Source: an uncultured Carboxylicivirga sp.
Lineage (GTDB): Bacteria > Bacteroidota > Bacteroidia > Bacteroidales > Marinilabiliaceae
NCBI GenBank assembly: GCA_947491945.1
Contig: CANLLN010000023.1
Coordinates: forward strand, 1 to 64,000
Direction of reading: 5' to 3'
Length of the DNA: 64,000 bases
Part shown: positions 1 through 10,689 of the stretch, one piece after another
How the letters are laid out: each line of letters begins with the position of its first letter
Numbering within the stretch: the stretch's first letter is position 1
Notes under the pieces: model-generated
The model's database searches: none
What the model was told of the DNA's origin: nothing
The model's input: only the letters and a program-made list of their open reading frames with translations
Made by a program: the position numbers and the translations under genes

Positions 1-25
1 CTTCTTTTATTTTGGCGGTATCCAT
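1..25 (-). CDS. Start of an unidentified ORF running off the window edge (possible mobile-element gene)
   Basis: An ATG on the minus strand at 25-23 opens a frame beginning MDTAKIKE that continues past the window edge. An alternative ATG lies at 38-36 in another frame. It starts only about 20 bases after the stop of the truncated sensor gene. The sequence that ends the sensor does not look like sensor coding DNA, so this ORF may belong to an inserted element. Only eight codons are visible, so no family can be assigned. Confidence 0.25.
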
Positions 26-42
26 GGCATTTTCTCATTAAG

Positions 43-2664
43 TTACAAAATTAAAACGCTATTGTAAACTACAGCCATAATCTTTTGCAAAGGACTAATA
101 ATAAGTGTTAAGGGCGTTCTAAACTCATGCGAAATATTCGTGAAAAACTGCAGTTTCATTTGGTTCACTTCTGTTATCTTGTGCTTCTCCAGGCGCTCGA
201 GTCTTAACTGTTGCTGCGTTTTAATCCGTTCTTTTAAAAGCACATAAGCTGTGTAAAACATTGATATTAAAACAACAAAATATCCCAAATATGCCCAATA
301 TGTTTCCCACCATGGAGGCTTCACCTCAATGTCGAGAGTTGCCAATGAATTACTATCCACTTCACCATCAATAGCAGCTCTTACCTTAAACACGTATTTA
401 CCAGGTGTGATATTTGAATAATATGCACTGCGGCTAGCTTCACTTAAACGCCAATCATCATCATAACCATCAAGCTTAAATTCATAGCTTATCTTATTGC
501 CATTAATATAGTTAATCGCTGTAAAGGCAATGGTAAATACATTTTGATCATGCGCCAACTTAATGTTTGTTGTATGGTTTAAGCTATGTTCCAGCAGTCT
601 GGATTCATCGCCTGGGATAATAACATTGTTAAATAAACTAAAGCGCGTAAATATGACCTGATTATCAAACGCTGTATCTTGAATATTTGCCGGATCAAAT
701 ATGGTAATGCCGTTAATACCCCCAAAAAGTAACTCGCCGGTACTCGCTTTGCAGAAGGAGTAATTATTAAATTGAGTATCCTGAATCCCATCATCCTTAT
801 CGTAGATAATAAATCGTTTTGTCCGTGGGTTGTAACAGGCTAAACCTCCGTTGGTCGACACCCACATCAAACCCTTATCGTCTTCTAAAATACCGTATAC
901 AAAACTGTTAGGCAGCCCTTCATCCACCGATATTTCCACGAAATTGCGCTCAATCTCGTCAAAAATGCATAAGCCATTGCGGGTACCTATCCAGATTCTT
1001 CCTTTACTATCCTCATAAACACAGGTTATTTCATTACCGGGCAAAACATTGCTAGAATTTGATTCATTGACAAATGTCTCAAACGCATTTCGGTCGGGGT
1101 AAAAAATATTAACCCCCTCAAAGGTGCCAATCCAAATTCGCCCCCGTGAATCTTCAAGCAAATACGAGATCTGATCGGAGGTTAAGCGTTGGCCGTTGCT
1201 ATCGATATAATAGGGAGTAAACGTCTGGCTTTGCTCGTTAAACTGATTCAGGCCTTTCCACGTTCCTACCCAAATCCGGTTTTTTGTATCTTTCAACAGG
1301 GCGTATACATTATCATCTGAAATATCGCCAACAGCTCCACCAGCTCTAAAAACTAGGTTTTGTTTTGTATGGATATCGTAATAATTTAAGCCTGCATTGT
1401 GTGTTCCAATTAGCAGCTTGCCAGGCTCACCATATTCTATCGACTTCAGGTTGTTGGTACTAAGGGTATTGGACTTTTTCTCATCGTGTCGAATCACGGC
1501 AATGGATTTGCGTTGCCTATCCCAGTAATTTAATCCATCATCGTTGGTTAAAATCCAGAAATTACCCTTTTCATCCTCCTTTATGGCACTTACCACATTG
1601 TCGCTTAACGACAGGGCTCCTCCATTCTGGTTTAAAATATCAAATTTAATATTGGACTGATGATAATAGTTAACGCCTCCAAAAAAAGTACCTAACCATA
1701 CCCCCCCATTTTTGTCTTTAAAAATCGAACGAACAGAATTTTGACTTAAAGAATAAGGACGGTCAAATTCCTCGGCGTAGTTAAAAAAAGTATTCGACTG
1801 AACATTTAGAATACTTAAACCTACAAAGGTACCAATCCACAATTGGCCATTCTCATCGAAACAAAGTGAACGCACATTGTCATTACATAAAGTATTTTCC
1901 TTGTAGACGCTATGCTGATAATGATCTATTAATTTAAAATCGGCAGCCACATGAAAAACGCCTTCACCCTCAGTGCCTAGCCAATAGGAGCCATCTACAT
2001 CCTTAACAATAGCCCTTACAGGTGCATCCATCCCTGGCAGTTGTATGCGGTCTAAATTCAAACTTACTTCATCGAGCTGAAACAGTCCACTTTCAGTGCC
2101 AATTAGTAAATAGTTATCGGCTGCATACAAAGTACCAATATTTGTTCCAACGGTACTATCTGACCATTGCAGCTTCAGCTCTTCAAACTTGTCAGATGCA
2201 GCTTTATACCGAAATAACTTTCCATTATAAGAAGCGGCCCATAAGTCGCCTGACTGAGTTTGAACGATACTGGTGATGTATCTCCCTTTCTTTTGCTGAA
2301 AAAGGGGATAGTTAGTAAATTCTTCGGTGCGTTCGTTATATTTACTAACGCCGTTATTACCACCAATCCAAACCAAACCTGCTCGATCGACGAACAAGGA
2401 ACGAATATAGTTCGACGATACCGTTGAGTGTACGTCGTCCCCTCTGAAAACTTTGAATTCGTATCCATCGTACCGATTGAGACCATCTTGCGTGGCCAGC
2501 CAGATATAGCCGGTTGAATCTTGTGTAATTGAAAAAACAGTACTATGAGAAAGTCCGTCTTTATTGGTAATGTTCTTAAACAACACTTTCCGGTCATTGG
2601 CCTGAGCAATAAAACAAAACCCTATCAAGACTAATTGCACACACCTCTTTATCAGCATACTCAT
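43..2664 (-). pseudogene. HTCS-type sensor, truncated inside the histidine-kinase dimerisation domain
   Basis: N-terminal half of a hybrid two-component system sensor, the usual PUL regulator in Bacteroidota; these sense an oligosaccharide in the periplasm and activate nearby susCD genes. Visible: signal peptide (1-22), a long run of Reg_prop beta-propeller repeats (about 35-690, with recurring W-x-G-T and D-x-x-G-x-x-W patterns), Y_Y_Y domain (about 728-782), one membrane helix (about 791-812) and a HisKA start with the H-box HEFRTPLTLI (His846). Family members continue through HATPase, receiver and AraC DNA-binding domains to about 1300-1400 residues. This one stops at 873, and the last ten residues after QKIM are unlike HisKA. 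No continuation of HisKA is found in the other two frames before the window edge, so an insertion is more likely than a simple frameshift. As it stands it cannot phosphorylate or bind DNA. A terminator separates it from the upstream susD. Confidence 0.85.
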
Positions 2665-2709
2665 TTTCGTTTCTATTTACGGCGTTACACTCTATTGTAT
2701 AAATTACAA

Positions 2710-2737
2710 AAGGAGAATACCCAAAAGTATTCTCCTT
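2710..2737 (-). terminator. Intrinsic terminator after susD
   Basis: A perfect 11-bp stem (2710-2720 with 2727-2737, six-base loop) is followed on the minus strand by a T-rich stretch. It lies between the SusD stop and the start of the sensor gene, so the susCD transcript probably ends here and the sensor has its own promoter. Confidence 0.75.
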
Positions 2738-2769
2738 AACATCAAAATCAAACCATATTATTAATAAAA

Positions 2770-4407
2770 CTAGGAACCATAGCCCGGATTTTGTTGTTCT
2801 AAGCCATTATTCACATCCATATCTCTTTGAGGAATTGGATATAGCTGATGTTTTCCATCGACAAAATTATCCATGGCCGGGTAAGGGTATTTTTCGCGTA
2901 TGGCTTTGGCAGCAGCTCCCGCTTCCTGAATTTTTTCGTTCAACAGATTCCAACGAATTAAATCCCATTTACGCCATCCTTCATAACAAAGCTCCCAGGC
3001 TCTTTCTTGCACCATGTTTTCCCGAAAATCGCTTTGCGAAATACTTTCATCCCAAGGATCTAAATCGGCACGTTGTCGCACAAGACGAACAGCTCCAAAA
3101 GCATCGGCCATTGTTAAGTTACCGGGCAAGTCATTACGGCACTCATTAATGGCTTCGGCGTACATTAACAACACATCGGCATAGCGTAACAACACCCAGT
3201 TAACATCTGTTTCATTAGTAAATTCGGGCGAGCTTGCATTCCATTCTCTTCGCCATTTACCTGGGAATATTTTATGGTAATTACTTTTTTTGGTATCGTA
3301 ATACTTTCTGCTATTGTCCGCCTTGACTTCGTATGGAGCAATGGCTACATCACGTCGTGCATCATCTAGCGAAAAGGTTTCATAAAAAGGCCACATAGCA
3401 TTGATAAAGGCATTGGCTCGCCCGTAACTACTCTTTGCATCTGTTTTTGGACCAATGTATGTCGAAATAAAACCTCCATTTTCAGCATTGATACCCATGG
3501 GCGCAAAGGCTATTTCAAACATGCTCTCCATGGGTTCAACTTTTCCCTCGGCATAATTGCGAAATACCTGTTCATAATCGTAATTCAACAGGTGTTCCCC
3601 CGATCGAATAATAGTATCTGCCTCTAGTGCAGCTCTCTTAAAGTATTCCAGGTAGTTATCAGGTCGCGTAATACTACCATCGAGCTGCAAGGAATAACCA
3701 GCTCTACCCATTAGAACTCTCACCAAGTATCCACGTGCAGCCCCTTGATTAACCCTTTCGTTTTGTGGTGCCTCCGAAGCCCATGGCAGTTTAGCTTTAG
3801 CATATTCTAAATCCTTTATAATCTGGTCGTAAATGACCGAACGATTTGTACGTGTAACATGTAAATCTTCGTTAACTGATGTAGGTTCTGTTGTAAAAGG
3901 TACATCGCCCCACATTCGAACTAAATCGAAATAGACCAGTGCCCTTAAAAATTTTGCTTCTCCGATATACTGCTCCAGAACAAGTTTTTCTTCATCTGTC
4001 CCATCCGTATACTGACTCATCTTGCTAATACCGTCAATGGCGTAATTAGCACGCTCAATAATAACATAATAGTCGCGCCAGGCTCGTTCAAACATGGCAA
4101 CCGAGGGATGCCCCGTGTAATGTCCAACTGAACGTTTACTCCCATCATCGCCTGTACCTCTAATTTGTGAGATATCCGTATCGCATGGGAAAATTGCAGA
4201 TACAACTTGACCATATAAATTAGTGGTCCCTAGTAAATCATATACGCCAATAACGGCCATATTAGCCTGCTCTGTACTTTCAAAGAACGTATTACTGGAA
4301 TAAAACGATTGTGGTTCTTCGTGTAGCAAATCTTCGCATGATGTGAAAGACACTGCACCCAACACTATTAATACAAGTGCTATATATGAACTTTTTATAT
4401 TTTGCAT
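2770..4407 (-). CDS. susD: SusD/RagB-family glycan-binding lipoprotein
   Basis: Surface lipoprotein that caps the SusC pore and binds the incoming glycan. A signal peptide with lipobox ends at Cys24 (FTSC), followed by acidic residues typical of surface-exported Bacteroidota lipoproteins. The mature start (LLHEEPQSFYSSNTFF), the internal TPR-like helices and the C-terminal IPQRDMDVNNGLEQQNPGY motif are typical of RagB/SusD proteins. Length (545 aa) is normal. It follows the SusC gene by 19 bp on the same strand, so the two are co-transcribed and work as a complex. The ligand is not readable from sequence; the adjacent GAG enzymes suggest a sulfated uronic-acid oligosaccharide. Confidence 0.95.
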   Translation of the reverse strand: MQNIKSSYIALVLIVLGAVSFTSCEDLLHEEPQSFYSSNTFFESTEQANMAVIGVYDLLGTTNLYGQVVSAIFPCDTDISQIRGTGDDGSKRSVGHYTGHPSVAMFERAWRDYYVIIERANYAIDGISKMSQYTDGTDEEKLVLEQYIGEAKFLRALVYFDLVRMWGDVPFTTEPTSVNEDLHVTRTNRSVIYDQIIKDLEYAKAKLPWASEAPQNERVNQGAARGYLVRVLMGRAGYSLQLDGSITRPDNYLEYFKRAALEADTIIRSGEHLLNYDYEQVFRNYAEGKVEPMESMFEIAFAPMGINAENGGFISTYIGPKTDAKSSYGRANAFINAMWPFYETFSLDDARRDVAIAPYEVKADNSRKYYDTKKSNYHKIFPGKWRREWNASSPEFTNETDVNWVLLRYADVLLMYAEAINECRNDLPGNLTMADAFGAVRLVRQRADLDPWDESISQSDFRENMVQERAWELCYEGWRKWDLIRWNLLNEKIQEAGAAAKAIREKYPYPAMDNFVDGKHQLYPIPQRDMDVNNGLEQQNPGYGS

Positions 4408-4426
4408 TTTTCTGATTTGTTAGTGA

Positions 4427-7400
4427 TTAAAAACTTAGGTTCATACCAAATACATATGATTTGTTACGCGGATATGCACCGAAATCAACACCTGGTGTAA
4501 TACCTGTTCTATTTTTGGTACTCACCTCAGGATCGAAGCCTGAATAGTTGGTAAATGTATACAGGTTGTTAGCTGTGAAGTAAACCCGACATTTATTAAC
4601 CCTTACCTTGTTTAACCATTTCTTTGGCAAATTATAGCCAAGTGAGATATTACTAATGCGTAAGAACGAGGCATCTTCAATGCCCCAAGAATGGGCTCTC
4701 ATTCCATTCAGGTTTAGCTCATCAATACGGGCTACATTTGCTCCTTTATTCATTTCTGCCAACTGCGCAGGATCGCTTACGGCAAAACCATTTTCATCAA
4801 TATTTGACCAGCGGTTAGTAACAACTGCCAATGCGTTACGGTTACTACGGTCTCCAGCCGAATTAAACAGTTTACTGGCATTATACACATCGTTGCCCCA
4901 CGACCAGTTAAGAAATACACTTAAATCTATGTTTTTGTACGAGAATGTATTGGTTAATCCACCAAAGTGTATCGGGTTAGCATTACCAATTACTTTTCTG
5001 TCATTTGTATCTATAACTCCATCAGGTATAGGATTACCGTCCTCATCATGATCACCTGCTATATCCCTATATTTCCAGCTACCAGGTTGAGCCGGATTAT
5101 TGGGATCATCGGCAATACCTTCCTTAAGTGCATAAGTGCCATTTACAGCATCATAATTAAAATCCTCAACGCGGTAAATCCCTTCGGTTTCCCAACCATA
5201 CATTTGCCCAACGGGGTCGCCTACGCGTACAATATAGTCACCTGTAATATTGGAGTTCCAGCCTGAATCGAATAAGAAATATTCCTGATCACCAACCAAT
5301 GATGTCACTTTATTTTTATTGAACGAGATATTAAAATCACTGGTCCACGTAAAGTTTTTGCTTTGTATATTAACTGTTGACAGGATAAATTCCATTCCCT
5401 GATTTTCCGTTGCGCCAATATTCATCACTCTATTAGCATAACCTGATGAATAAGGAATAGTAGCATTTAACAGCAAGTCAGATACTTTGTTTTGATAAAA
5501 CTCACCTGTGAATTGAATTCGCTGATTAAAGAATCCCATCTCTAAACCAAAGTTCATAGTTGTGGTCGTTTCCCACTTAAGATTAGGATTGGCTAATCGA
5601 TCTGGTTCAACCCCAATGACGGAAGTGCCGTTTAAAGGATAAGTAATACCGCTAAGTGTTGATAAGGAGTTGTAATCACCAATACGATTATTACCGGCCT
5701 CACCATATCCGAATCTAAGCTTTAGGTTTGAAAAAACATTCAAATCTTTGATAAATGGTTCTTCATTAGCCCTCCAGGCAATTGAGGCAGCAGGGAAATA
5801 CCCCCATTTGTTGTCAGCACCGAATTTAGATGAACCATCAGCACGATAGGTTACCGTCATTAGGTAACGTTGCCGGTAGCTATAAAAAGCACGCCCAAAA
5901 AATGAAATCAGCGTATTATCATACTCGTATGAAGCAGGTACATCTGGCGTGGCACCTAAAGAAAGATCTGCCAAACCGATGTCGTCATTTGGAAAACCAG
6001 ATGCTCCTGCTCGGAACCAACGTGCTTTGCGATAATTATTTTCATTTCCTACCGTTAAATCAATACGGTGCTTATTAAATTTGTTTTTATATTTTAACAA
6101 GTTCGTGTTATTGTAGGATGCGATCTCATCGTTACGCAGCGATCCTTGTATGCTGTTACGTTTTGCAGTAATTGAACGCTCACCGTCAAATATTTCTGTA
6201 CGCCGGTTTTCATCTCTAAACCCTCCGCTTACCTTGGCAAAAAAGTTAGGTAAAACTTCATATTGCATACTGGCATTCATAGACAAAATCTTGCGCTGGT
6301 ACGAGCGATGTTCAGCATGTGCAGAGGCAATAGGGTTTTGCATCACGTTACCGTTCTCATCTTCCAATATGGGGTCTTCATCCATATTGATTAAATCTTC
6401 GTCCTCACCCTTTATACCAATGGTTGGACGGTATTGAATCACATGCGACAAACGATTAAAGCGGTCGTTACCTGTTGAAGTTCCATTCCCATATTTCTCC
6501 TGGCGCGTATAATTAATATTGGTAGAAATATCCAGTTTATCATTGGGCGTTAAATTTAGTTTTAGTTTCGCATTATCACGATTAAAGCCACTGGCTACCA
6601 TCAAACCTTCATCATCGAAGTGTGAATAAGCCAAGTTATAACGTGCCGATTTTGTACCACCGGTTACGCTTACCTTATAGTTCTGAATGTATGCATTGTC
6701 ACCGAGCGTTTCATCCTGCCAATCTATGCCAGGTCGATTGGTGTATAACTCCTCATGCTGCTCCCAAAATCCATAGATGTTAGCGTGGCTTCTGTATGCG
6801 TCTGTTGGAATGGGCATGCCATTTGCGTCAATGCCACTATAAGGATCACCCAGTGTCTCACGTTCGTAATCCATTCTTACGAAATCGTATGGACTCATCA
6901 CATCCAAGCGATTGCTTAGTTGTTTAATGCCGTAATATGCATCGAAGTTAACCGTCGTCTTTTTTACGGTACTCCCTTTGGTGGTTACCACAACCACCCC
7001 ATTGGCACCGCGCGCGCCATAAATAGCCGTAGAGGAGGCATCTTTAAGAATGTCAATTGATTCAATATCTGACGGATCCAAGGCTGACAATCCATCCTCA
7101 GATGGGAAGCCATCAACAACATAAAGAGGTTCATTACTTTGAGTAATTGAACCACCTCCACGCACACGAATAGAAATACCAGCTCCTGGTTCTCCTTCTG
7201 AGGTAGTAATTTGTACACCGGCCACACGACCTGCCATGGCTTGTGCCACATTGGCCACAGGCATCTTTTCCATGTCAACTACATTAACAGATGCAATGGC
7301 TCCTGTTAAGTCTTTTTTCTTCATGCCTCCATAGCCAATAGCAACCACCTCATCCAACTGAGCGAATTCGGTTTTAAGAATGACATTGATAACATCTTGT

Positions 7401-7669
7401 TTGCCAACAACTATTTCTTGATCATCAAAACCAATAAAAGAAAACACTAAAACATCTTGCAATGCATTATTGACCGTGAGTGTATATTCACCATTAATGT
7501 TTGTGATTGTCCCCCTGGTGGTGCCTTTGATAAGAACATTAACCCCAGGCAATTTCTCGCCGAGCTCATCCATTACTGTTCCTCTGACAGTTTTCTGTTG
7601 AGCTATGGAATAAGCCGAACACAAAAGCCCCATCATTAGAAATAAAATTTGAACACCTATCTTTTTCAT
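4427..7669 (-). CDS. susC: SusC/RagA-family TonB-dependent transporter
   Basis: Outer-membrane, TonB-dependent importer of oligosaccharides. I chose the Met that begins MKKIGVQILFLMMG because it directly precedes the signal peptide; the frame stays open for 12 more codons upstream to 7705. Domains in the 1080-aa product: signal peptide, carboxypeptidase-D regulatory-like domain (about 27-105), plug domain with the SusC signature GANGVVVVTTKG near residue 225, then a 22-strand-type barrel ending in an aromatic residue (GMNLSF). No N-terminal STN domain is seen, so it does not look like a sigma/anti-sigma-linked transducer. It is paired with the downstream SusD. Confidence 0.95.
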   Translation of the reverse strand: MKKIGVQILFLMMGLLCSAYSIAQQKTVRGTVMDELGEKLPGVNVLIKGTTRGTITNINGEYTLTVNNALQDVLVFSFIGFDDQEIVVGKQDVINVILKTEFAQLDEVVAIGYGGMKKKDLTGAIASVNVVDMEKMPVANVAQAMAGRVAGVQITTSEGEPGAGISIRVRGGGSITQSNEPLYVVDGFPSEDGLSALDPSDIESIDILKDASSTAIYGARGANGVVVVTTKGSTVKKTTVNFDAYYGIKQLSNRLDVMSPYDFVRMDYERETLGDPYSGIDANGMPIPTDAYRSHANIYGFWEQHEELYTNRPGIDWQDETLGDNAYIQNYKVSVTGGTKSARYNLAYSHFDDEGLMVASGFNRDNAKLKLNLTPNDKLDISTNINYTRQEKYGNGTSTGNDRFNRLSHVIQYRPTIGIKGEDEDLINMDEDPILEDENGNVMQNPIASAHAEHRSYQRKILSMNASMQYEVLPNFFAKVSGGFRDENRRTEIFDGERSITAKRNSIQGSLRNDEIASYNNTNLLKYKNKFNKHRIDLTVGNENNYRKARWFRAGASGFPNDDIGLADLSLGATPDVPASYEYDNTLISFFGRAFYSYRQRYLMTVTYRADGSSKFGADNKWGYFPAASIAWRANEEPFIKDLNVFSNLKLRFGYGEAGNNRIGDYNSLSTLSGITYPLNGTSVIGVEPDRLANPNLKWETTTTMNFGLEMGFFNQRIQFTGEFYQNKVSDLLLNATIPYSSGYANRVMNIGATENQGMEFILSTVNIQSKNFTWTSDFNISFNKNKVTSLVGDQEYFLFDSGWNSNITGDYIVRVGDPVGQMYGWETEGIYRVEDFNYDAVNGTYALKEGIADDPNNPAQPGSWKYRDIAGDHDEDGNPIPDGVIDTNDRKVIGNANPIHFGGLTNTFSYKNIDLSVFLNWSWGNDVYNASKLFNSAGDRSNRNALAVVTNRWSNIDENGFAVSDPAQLAEMNKGANVARIDELNLNGMRAHSWGIEDASFLRISNISLGYNLPKKWLNKVRVNKCRVYFTANNLYTFTNYSGFDPEVSTKNRTGITPGVDFGAYPRNKSYVFGMNLSF

Positions 7670-7705
7670 AAAACGTTGGATTAAAATTTTCATCCAAAAA
7701 TACAT

Positions 7706-8043
7706 TTAGCCTTATGTCTCATGCTTCGCTTTTCGTTAATTCGCTCTAAGACTATGTTGAAAGGCTGTTAAAATCGTTGAAAACAATTTCAAAATCGTCG
7801 AATTAGCACCTCTCGGTACATTTAGACTAATTACTTTGTTAAAAAAACTGCACAAAGAAATTGATTTTGTAAGAACCAGAAGTATCGAATACGATCATTT
7901 TAAAAAAGAGCATAAGTAAACATTTGGCTGAGCATACGTTAATAATTACATCAAACAGCCCCCTTCCTTTCGAGGCCATCATGTTACAGCGATTTTGAAG
8001 CACCACTAGTCAAATGAATACGGGTCAACCAGTATGCAATACA
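7706..8043. promoter_or_regulatory. Intergenic region upstream of susC with a tandem 11-bp repeat
   Basis: This 338-bp gap holds the likely susC promoter region. Two near-identical 11-mers, AAAATCGTTGA (7770-7780) and AAAATCGTCGA (7791-7801), lie in direct orientation exactly 21 bp apart, about two helical turns, some 100-130 bp before the susC start. That layout fits a dimeric AraC-type operator. Caveat: both copies also lie in a 52-codon open frame (7761 to a stop near 7919) that has no ATG, and 21 is a multiple of three, so they could be a relic of coding repeats. No clear Bacteroidota -7/-33 promoter was found. Confidence 0.35.
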
Positions 8044-10689
8044 TCAATAATAGACGGCAGCTCCAGGCAAGTTGTCAATCAGCTCATCCACTCTTATGCC
8101 ATCTTCAGTTTTTTCTATTACCAGCGTGCTACCTTTGGTCTGACGCGAATAGCTTACTTTATCAAACAACACATTGCCATTTCCAAAACTGACACAAGCC
8201 TTATTCCTTTTTTTCATGTCTAATTGTGCGGGCTGATTAACATTTAACTCGGCGTTTATTAACCAGTCATTAAGCTCGATTACTCCATCATTTCTCACCT
8301 TTAACTTCTTAAAGCGTTTTGACTTTGGTCCAACCTGAATAATAGCCAGGTATCTTGTGCTACTGCATTTTGATGTTTTGGCAACTCCATGCCAATGGTT
8401 GTTAAATTCTATGCCTCTTTTAGAGCCATTACCCAACCAATCATCAGCAGCAGCAAAAAATGTATCTGTCACCGAAAATTTCAGGTTGTCGTTGCTAAAT
8501 AATCGACACAATGCTTTACCAGTTCTGTTTTCGGTTAGGAAGCTATTGTCTTTCTGCTCTATTACATCGCGTCCATTCAAAAGCCACGACCACTCCACTG
8601 GCTCATCAGCTTCCAGTTCATCGTAAATGACAATTATATTATCATCCAACATACTAATATGCCTTCTGAATATATTAACGCCCGGATGACCAAACCCATT
8701 TTCTTCTGTTATTTCAATATTCCACTTGTCAAACTGCTTCACAAAAAAGTCGCGCAATAGCTGGCCTGAATAAGCATTTGAAGCATCGCCTAACGCGTAA
8801 GAAAAGTATTGACCAGTTGCAAAACGGGCAACCCACCCATATGAAGCGGGTGTCATAGTTTGCCCTATTCCATTGGCCAATATAGAATTGTGGGCTCGGG
8901 TATGGCGGTAGCTCAATGCTGAGTGTGGATCGACAAAACTCGAGTAATAGCCGGTTTTAAAAAACAGTGGTTCACCGCCGTATTGAATATTAAAGGCATT
9001 TTGACTAGCATGAGCATGGCCGGTAAGGCCATAGGGCGATGAACGAAACAGCACCATTAAATTATCACTAAATTTCTGCAAGTTAGAATTCATAGATACC
9101 ATTCCTACATCAGGAAAAATGGCTGTCCTCTCTGGTATAATGGATTTCTGACGCCTATTTTCATTGGCCATCATCATTGCAAACCAATAGATATTTCCAT
9201 CATCTGAGAGCGATATCAAATCAAGCGGTGATTGATTATCAGATAACGGCACCCCTTCAGCTAATTGAGAATAGAGGTACCCATAAGGATCACCTGTAAT
9301 GGCTGAAAGAGCTCTAACATAACTCAGGTTATTCTCTCGCTTCAGCTCTGCTAAATCACCAAACCCTCCAGCCACATGACCTATGGGTGAGGTATAATAC
9401 ATATATTTTGGCGAATTCTGGTACCATGGAACTTGAAAGTAATCTACCCCTGTTAGGCGACTCAGGATAACCGCAAAAGTTACCAGCGACTCGGTGTTGG
9501 CAGAGAAGTAACCATTATCAGGTACCCAACCCCCATCATTACGACTACCTATAGGCGCCCTCATCGACCAAACTTCGTAAACGTACCAAAGCCATTTGTC
9601 GGCCTCGGGCGTATGGTTTATGAGCGCAAGGCTGGTCATAAAAAAATGTCTGAAATGATGCTGCCATAAATGGTTATCAATAGCAAAAACCTCTCCTCTA
9701 TGCAGTATATGGTGATAAGATTCTTCTTGCTTCTCTGTCAGATACGATATAATCTCAAGTCTTTCATTTGCTGATAGGTAATCGTAAAAAACATCAAACA
9801 TTTGCGTGGTAATATTGATGTAAAATCCTTCTGTAAAATCATTATAGGCACCAGCCTCCAGAATCATAGCATATTGACGTTTCAAGTATGTATACCTCCT
9901 TCGTGCCTCTTCCTTATAACGCATATCTTCGGTTAACAGCCAGGCTTTTAGAATACTGTCAAAAGCACGAGCCTGACTACGGTATTTTTCTTTTGTGCGC
10001 TTACTTAAAAACCTTCTATAGTCCTTATCATTTAGCTGCTTTTTTTTAGTACTTAGCACCTTTTGGTTATTATAAACTAATGTGGCAGGTAGCCGCTTAC
10101 CAACTAGTTTTTCGCTCTGCTCCAAAAAAGTAATTAACCCAGGTAAACTCATATCAAATGCCCCTACTTGCTCCTGAGAACAATAAATTCGTGGGTGCTT
10201 GTTGCCTATCCTGTCTTTTAAGGTCGCAAAGGGAGGAATAACAAAATCGCGCTCCTGACCACTCACCTCAAATCGAATTGGTTCTGACCACAATTGCTCT
10301 CCGCTTATTTTATGAATACTCCCATATTGCCAATACCAATACCCTTTTGCCAACTTTACATGCGGATTATAAAGTGTCCATTCCTTAACCGGTGAAGTTA
10401 TCGTTGAAGAGTCAGCAAATGTTAAATCATGCGAGAGACGACACTGATAGAGATACTCTGAGTCAAAGCTATAAGTATTATATCCACTTTTACTTTTCAC
10501 CACAGGTGACCAATAAAACCATGGCGCATTCACCTCAATCTTACCACTCCGAGGAGCAGCCTCGAATCGCATCAGAGGCATTAATTCCTCTTTCTGAATA
10601 ACCTGCCGTGCTTTTTGAGCCCAAGTTGTAATACTGAAGACGACTATTATTAATATGGCAATACCCCGATAGGAATGGATTAAGTTCAT
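8044..10689 (-). CDS. Heparinase II/III-fold polysaccharide lyase with DUF4962-like N-terminus (PL33-like)
   Basis: Predicted exported lyase that cleaves uronic-acid polysaccharides by beta-elimination. Signal peptide 1-24 (cleavage after TTWA). The N-terminal region (about 30-150) is beta-rich with W/Y motifs of the DUF4962 type. An alpha/alpha toroid follows (about 155-510), then a heparinase II/III beta-sandwich domain (about 520-881). Candidate active-site residues by comparison with Pedobacter heparinase II are Asn339/His340 (DNHLWQHH), Tyr394 (DNGYFS) and His558 or His560 (TGHAHASQNAF); the later AHNSIL motif is also shared. Length 881 aa fits heparinase-fold lyases with an extra N-terminal domain. 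I lean to PL33-like (hyaluronan, chondroitin or gellan lyases are known there), but PL15/PL21-type cannot be excluded. It lies upstream of susC on the same strand with a 374-bp gap to the chosen start, and is divergent from the GAG operon. Confidence 0.75.
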   Translation of the reverse strand: MNLIHSYRGIAILIIVVFSITTWAQKARQVIQKEELMPLMRFEAAPRSGKIEVNAPWFYWSPVVKSKSGYNTYSFDSEYLYQCRLSHDLTFADSSTITSPVKEWTLYNPHVKLAKGYWYWQYGSIHKISGEQLWSEPIRFEVSGQERDFVIPPFATLKDRIGNKHPRIYCSQEQVGAFDMSLPGLITFLEQSEKLVGKRLPATLVYNNQKVLSTKKKQLNDKDYRRFLSKRTKEKYRSQARAFDSILKAWLLTEDMRYKEEARRRYTYLKRQYAMILEAGAYNDFTEGFYINITTQMFDVFYDYLSANERLEIISYLTEKQEESYHHILHRGEVFAIDNHLWQHHFRHFFMTSLALINHTPEADKWLWYVYEVWSMRAPIGSRNDGGWVPDNGYFSANTESLVTFAVILSRLTGVDYFQVPWYQNSPKYMYYTSPIGHVAGGFGDLAELKRENNLSYVRALSAITGDPYGYLYSQLAEGVPLSDNQSPLDLISLSDDGNIYWFAMMMANENRRQKSIIPERTAIFPDVGMVSMNSNLQKFSDNLMVLFRSSPYGLTGHAHASQNAFNIQYGGEPLFFKTGYYSSFVDPHSALSYRHTRAHNSILANGIGQTMTPASYGWVARFATGQYFSYALGDASNAYSGQLLRDFFVKQFDKWNIEITEENGFGHPGVNIFRRHISMLDDNIIVIYDELEADEPVEWSWLLNGRDVIEQKDNSFLTENRTGKALCRLFSNDNLKFSVTDTFFAAADDWLGNGSKRGIEFNNHWHGVAKTSKCSSTRYLAIIQVGPKSKRFKKLKVRNDGVIELNDWLINAELNVNQPAQLDMKKRNKACVSFGNGNVLFDKVSYSRQTKGSTLVIEKTEDGIRVDELIDNLPGAAVYY

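Noticed and set aside
2175-2609. 144-codon ORF overlapping the sensor gene on the same strand
   Set aside because: It is an out-of-frame shadow of Reg_prop coding sequence, which itself shows clear repeats.
7670-7705. Upstream extension of the first SusC start
   Set aside because: The extra 12 codons would put charged and aromatic residues before the signal peptide; the Met of MKKIGVQ fits an exported protein better.
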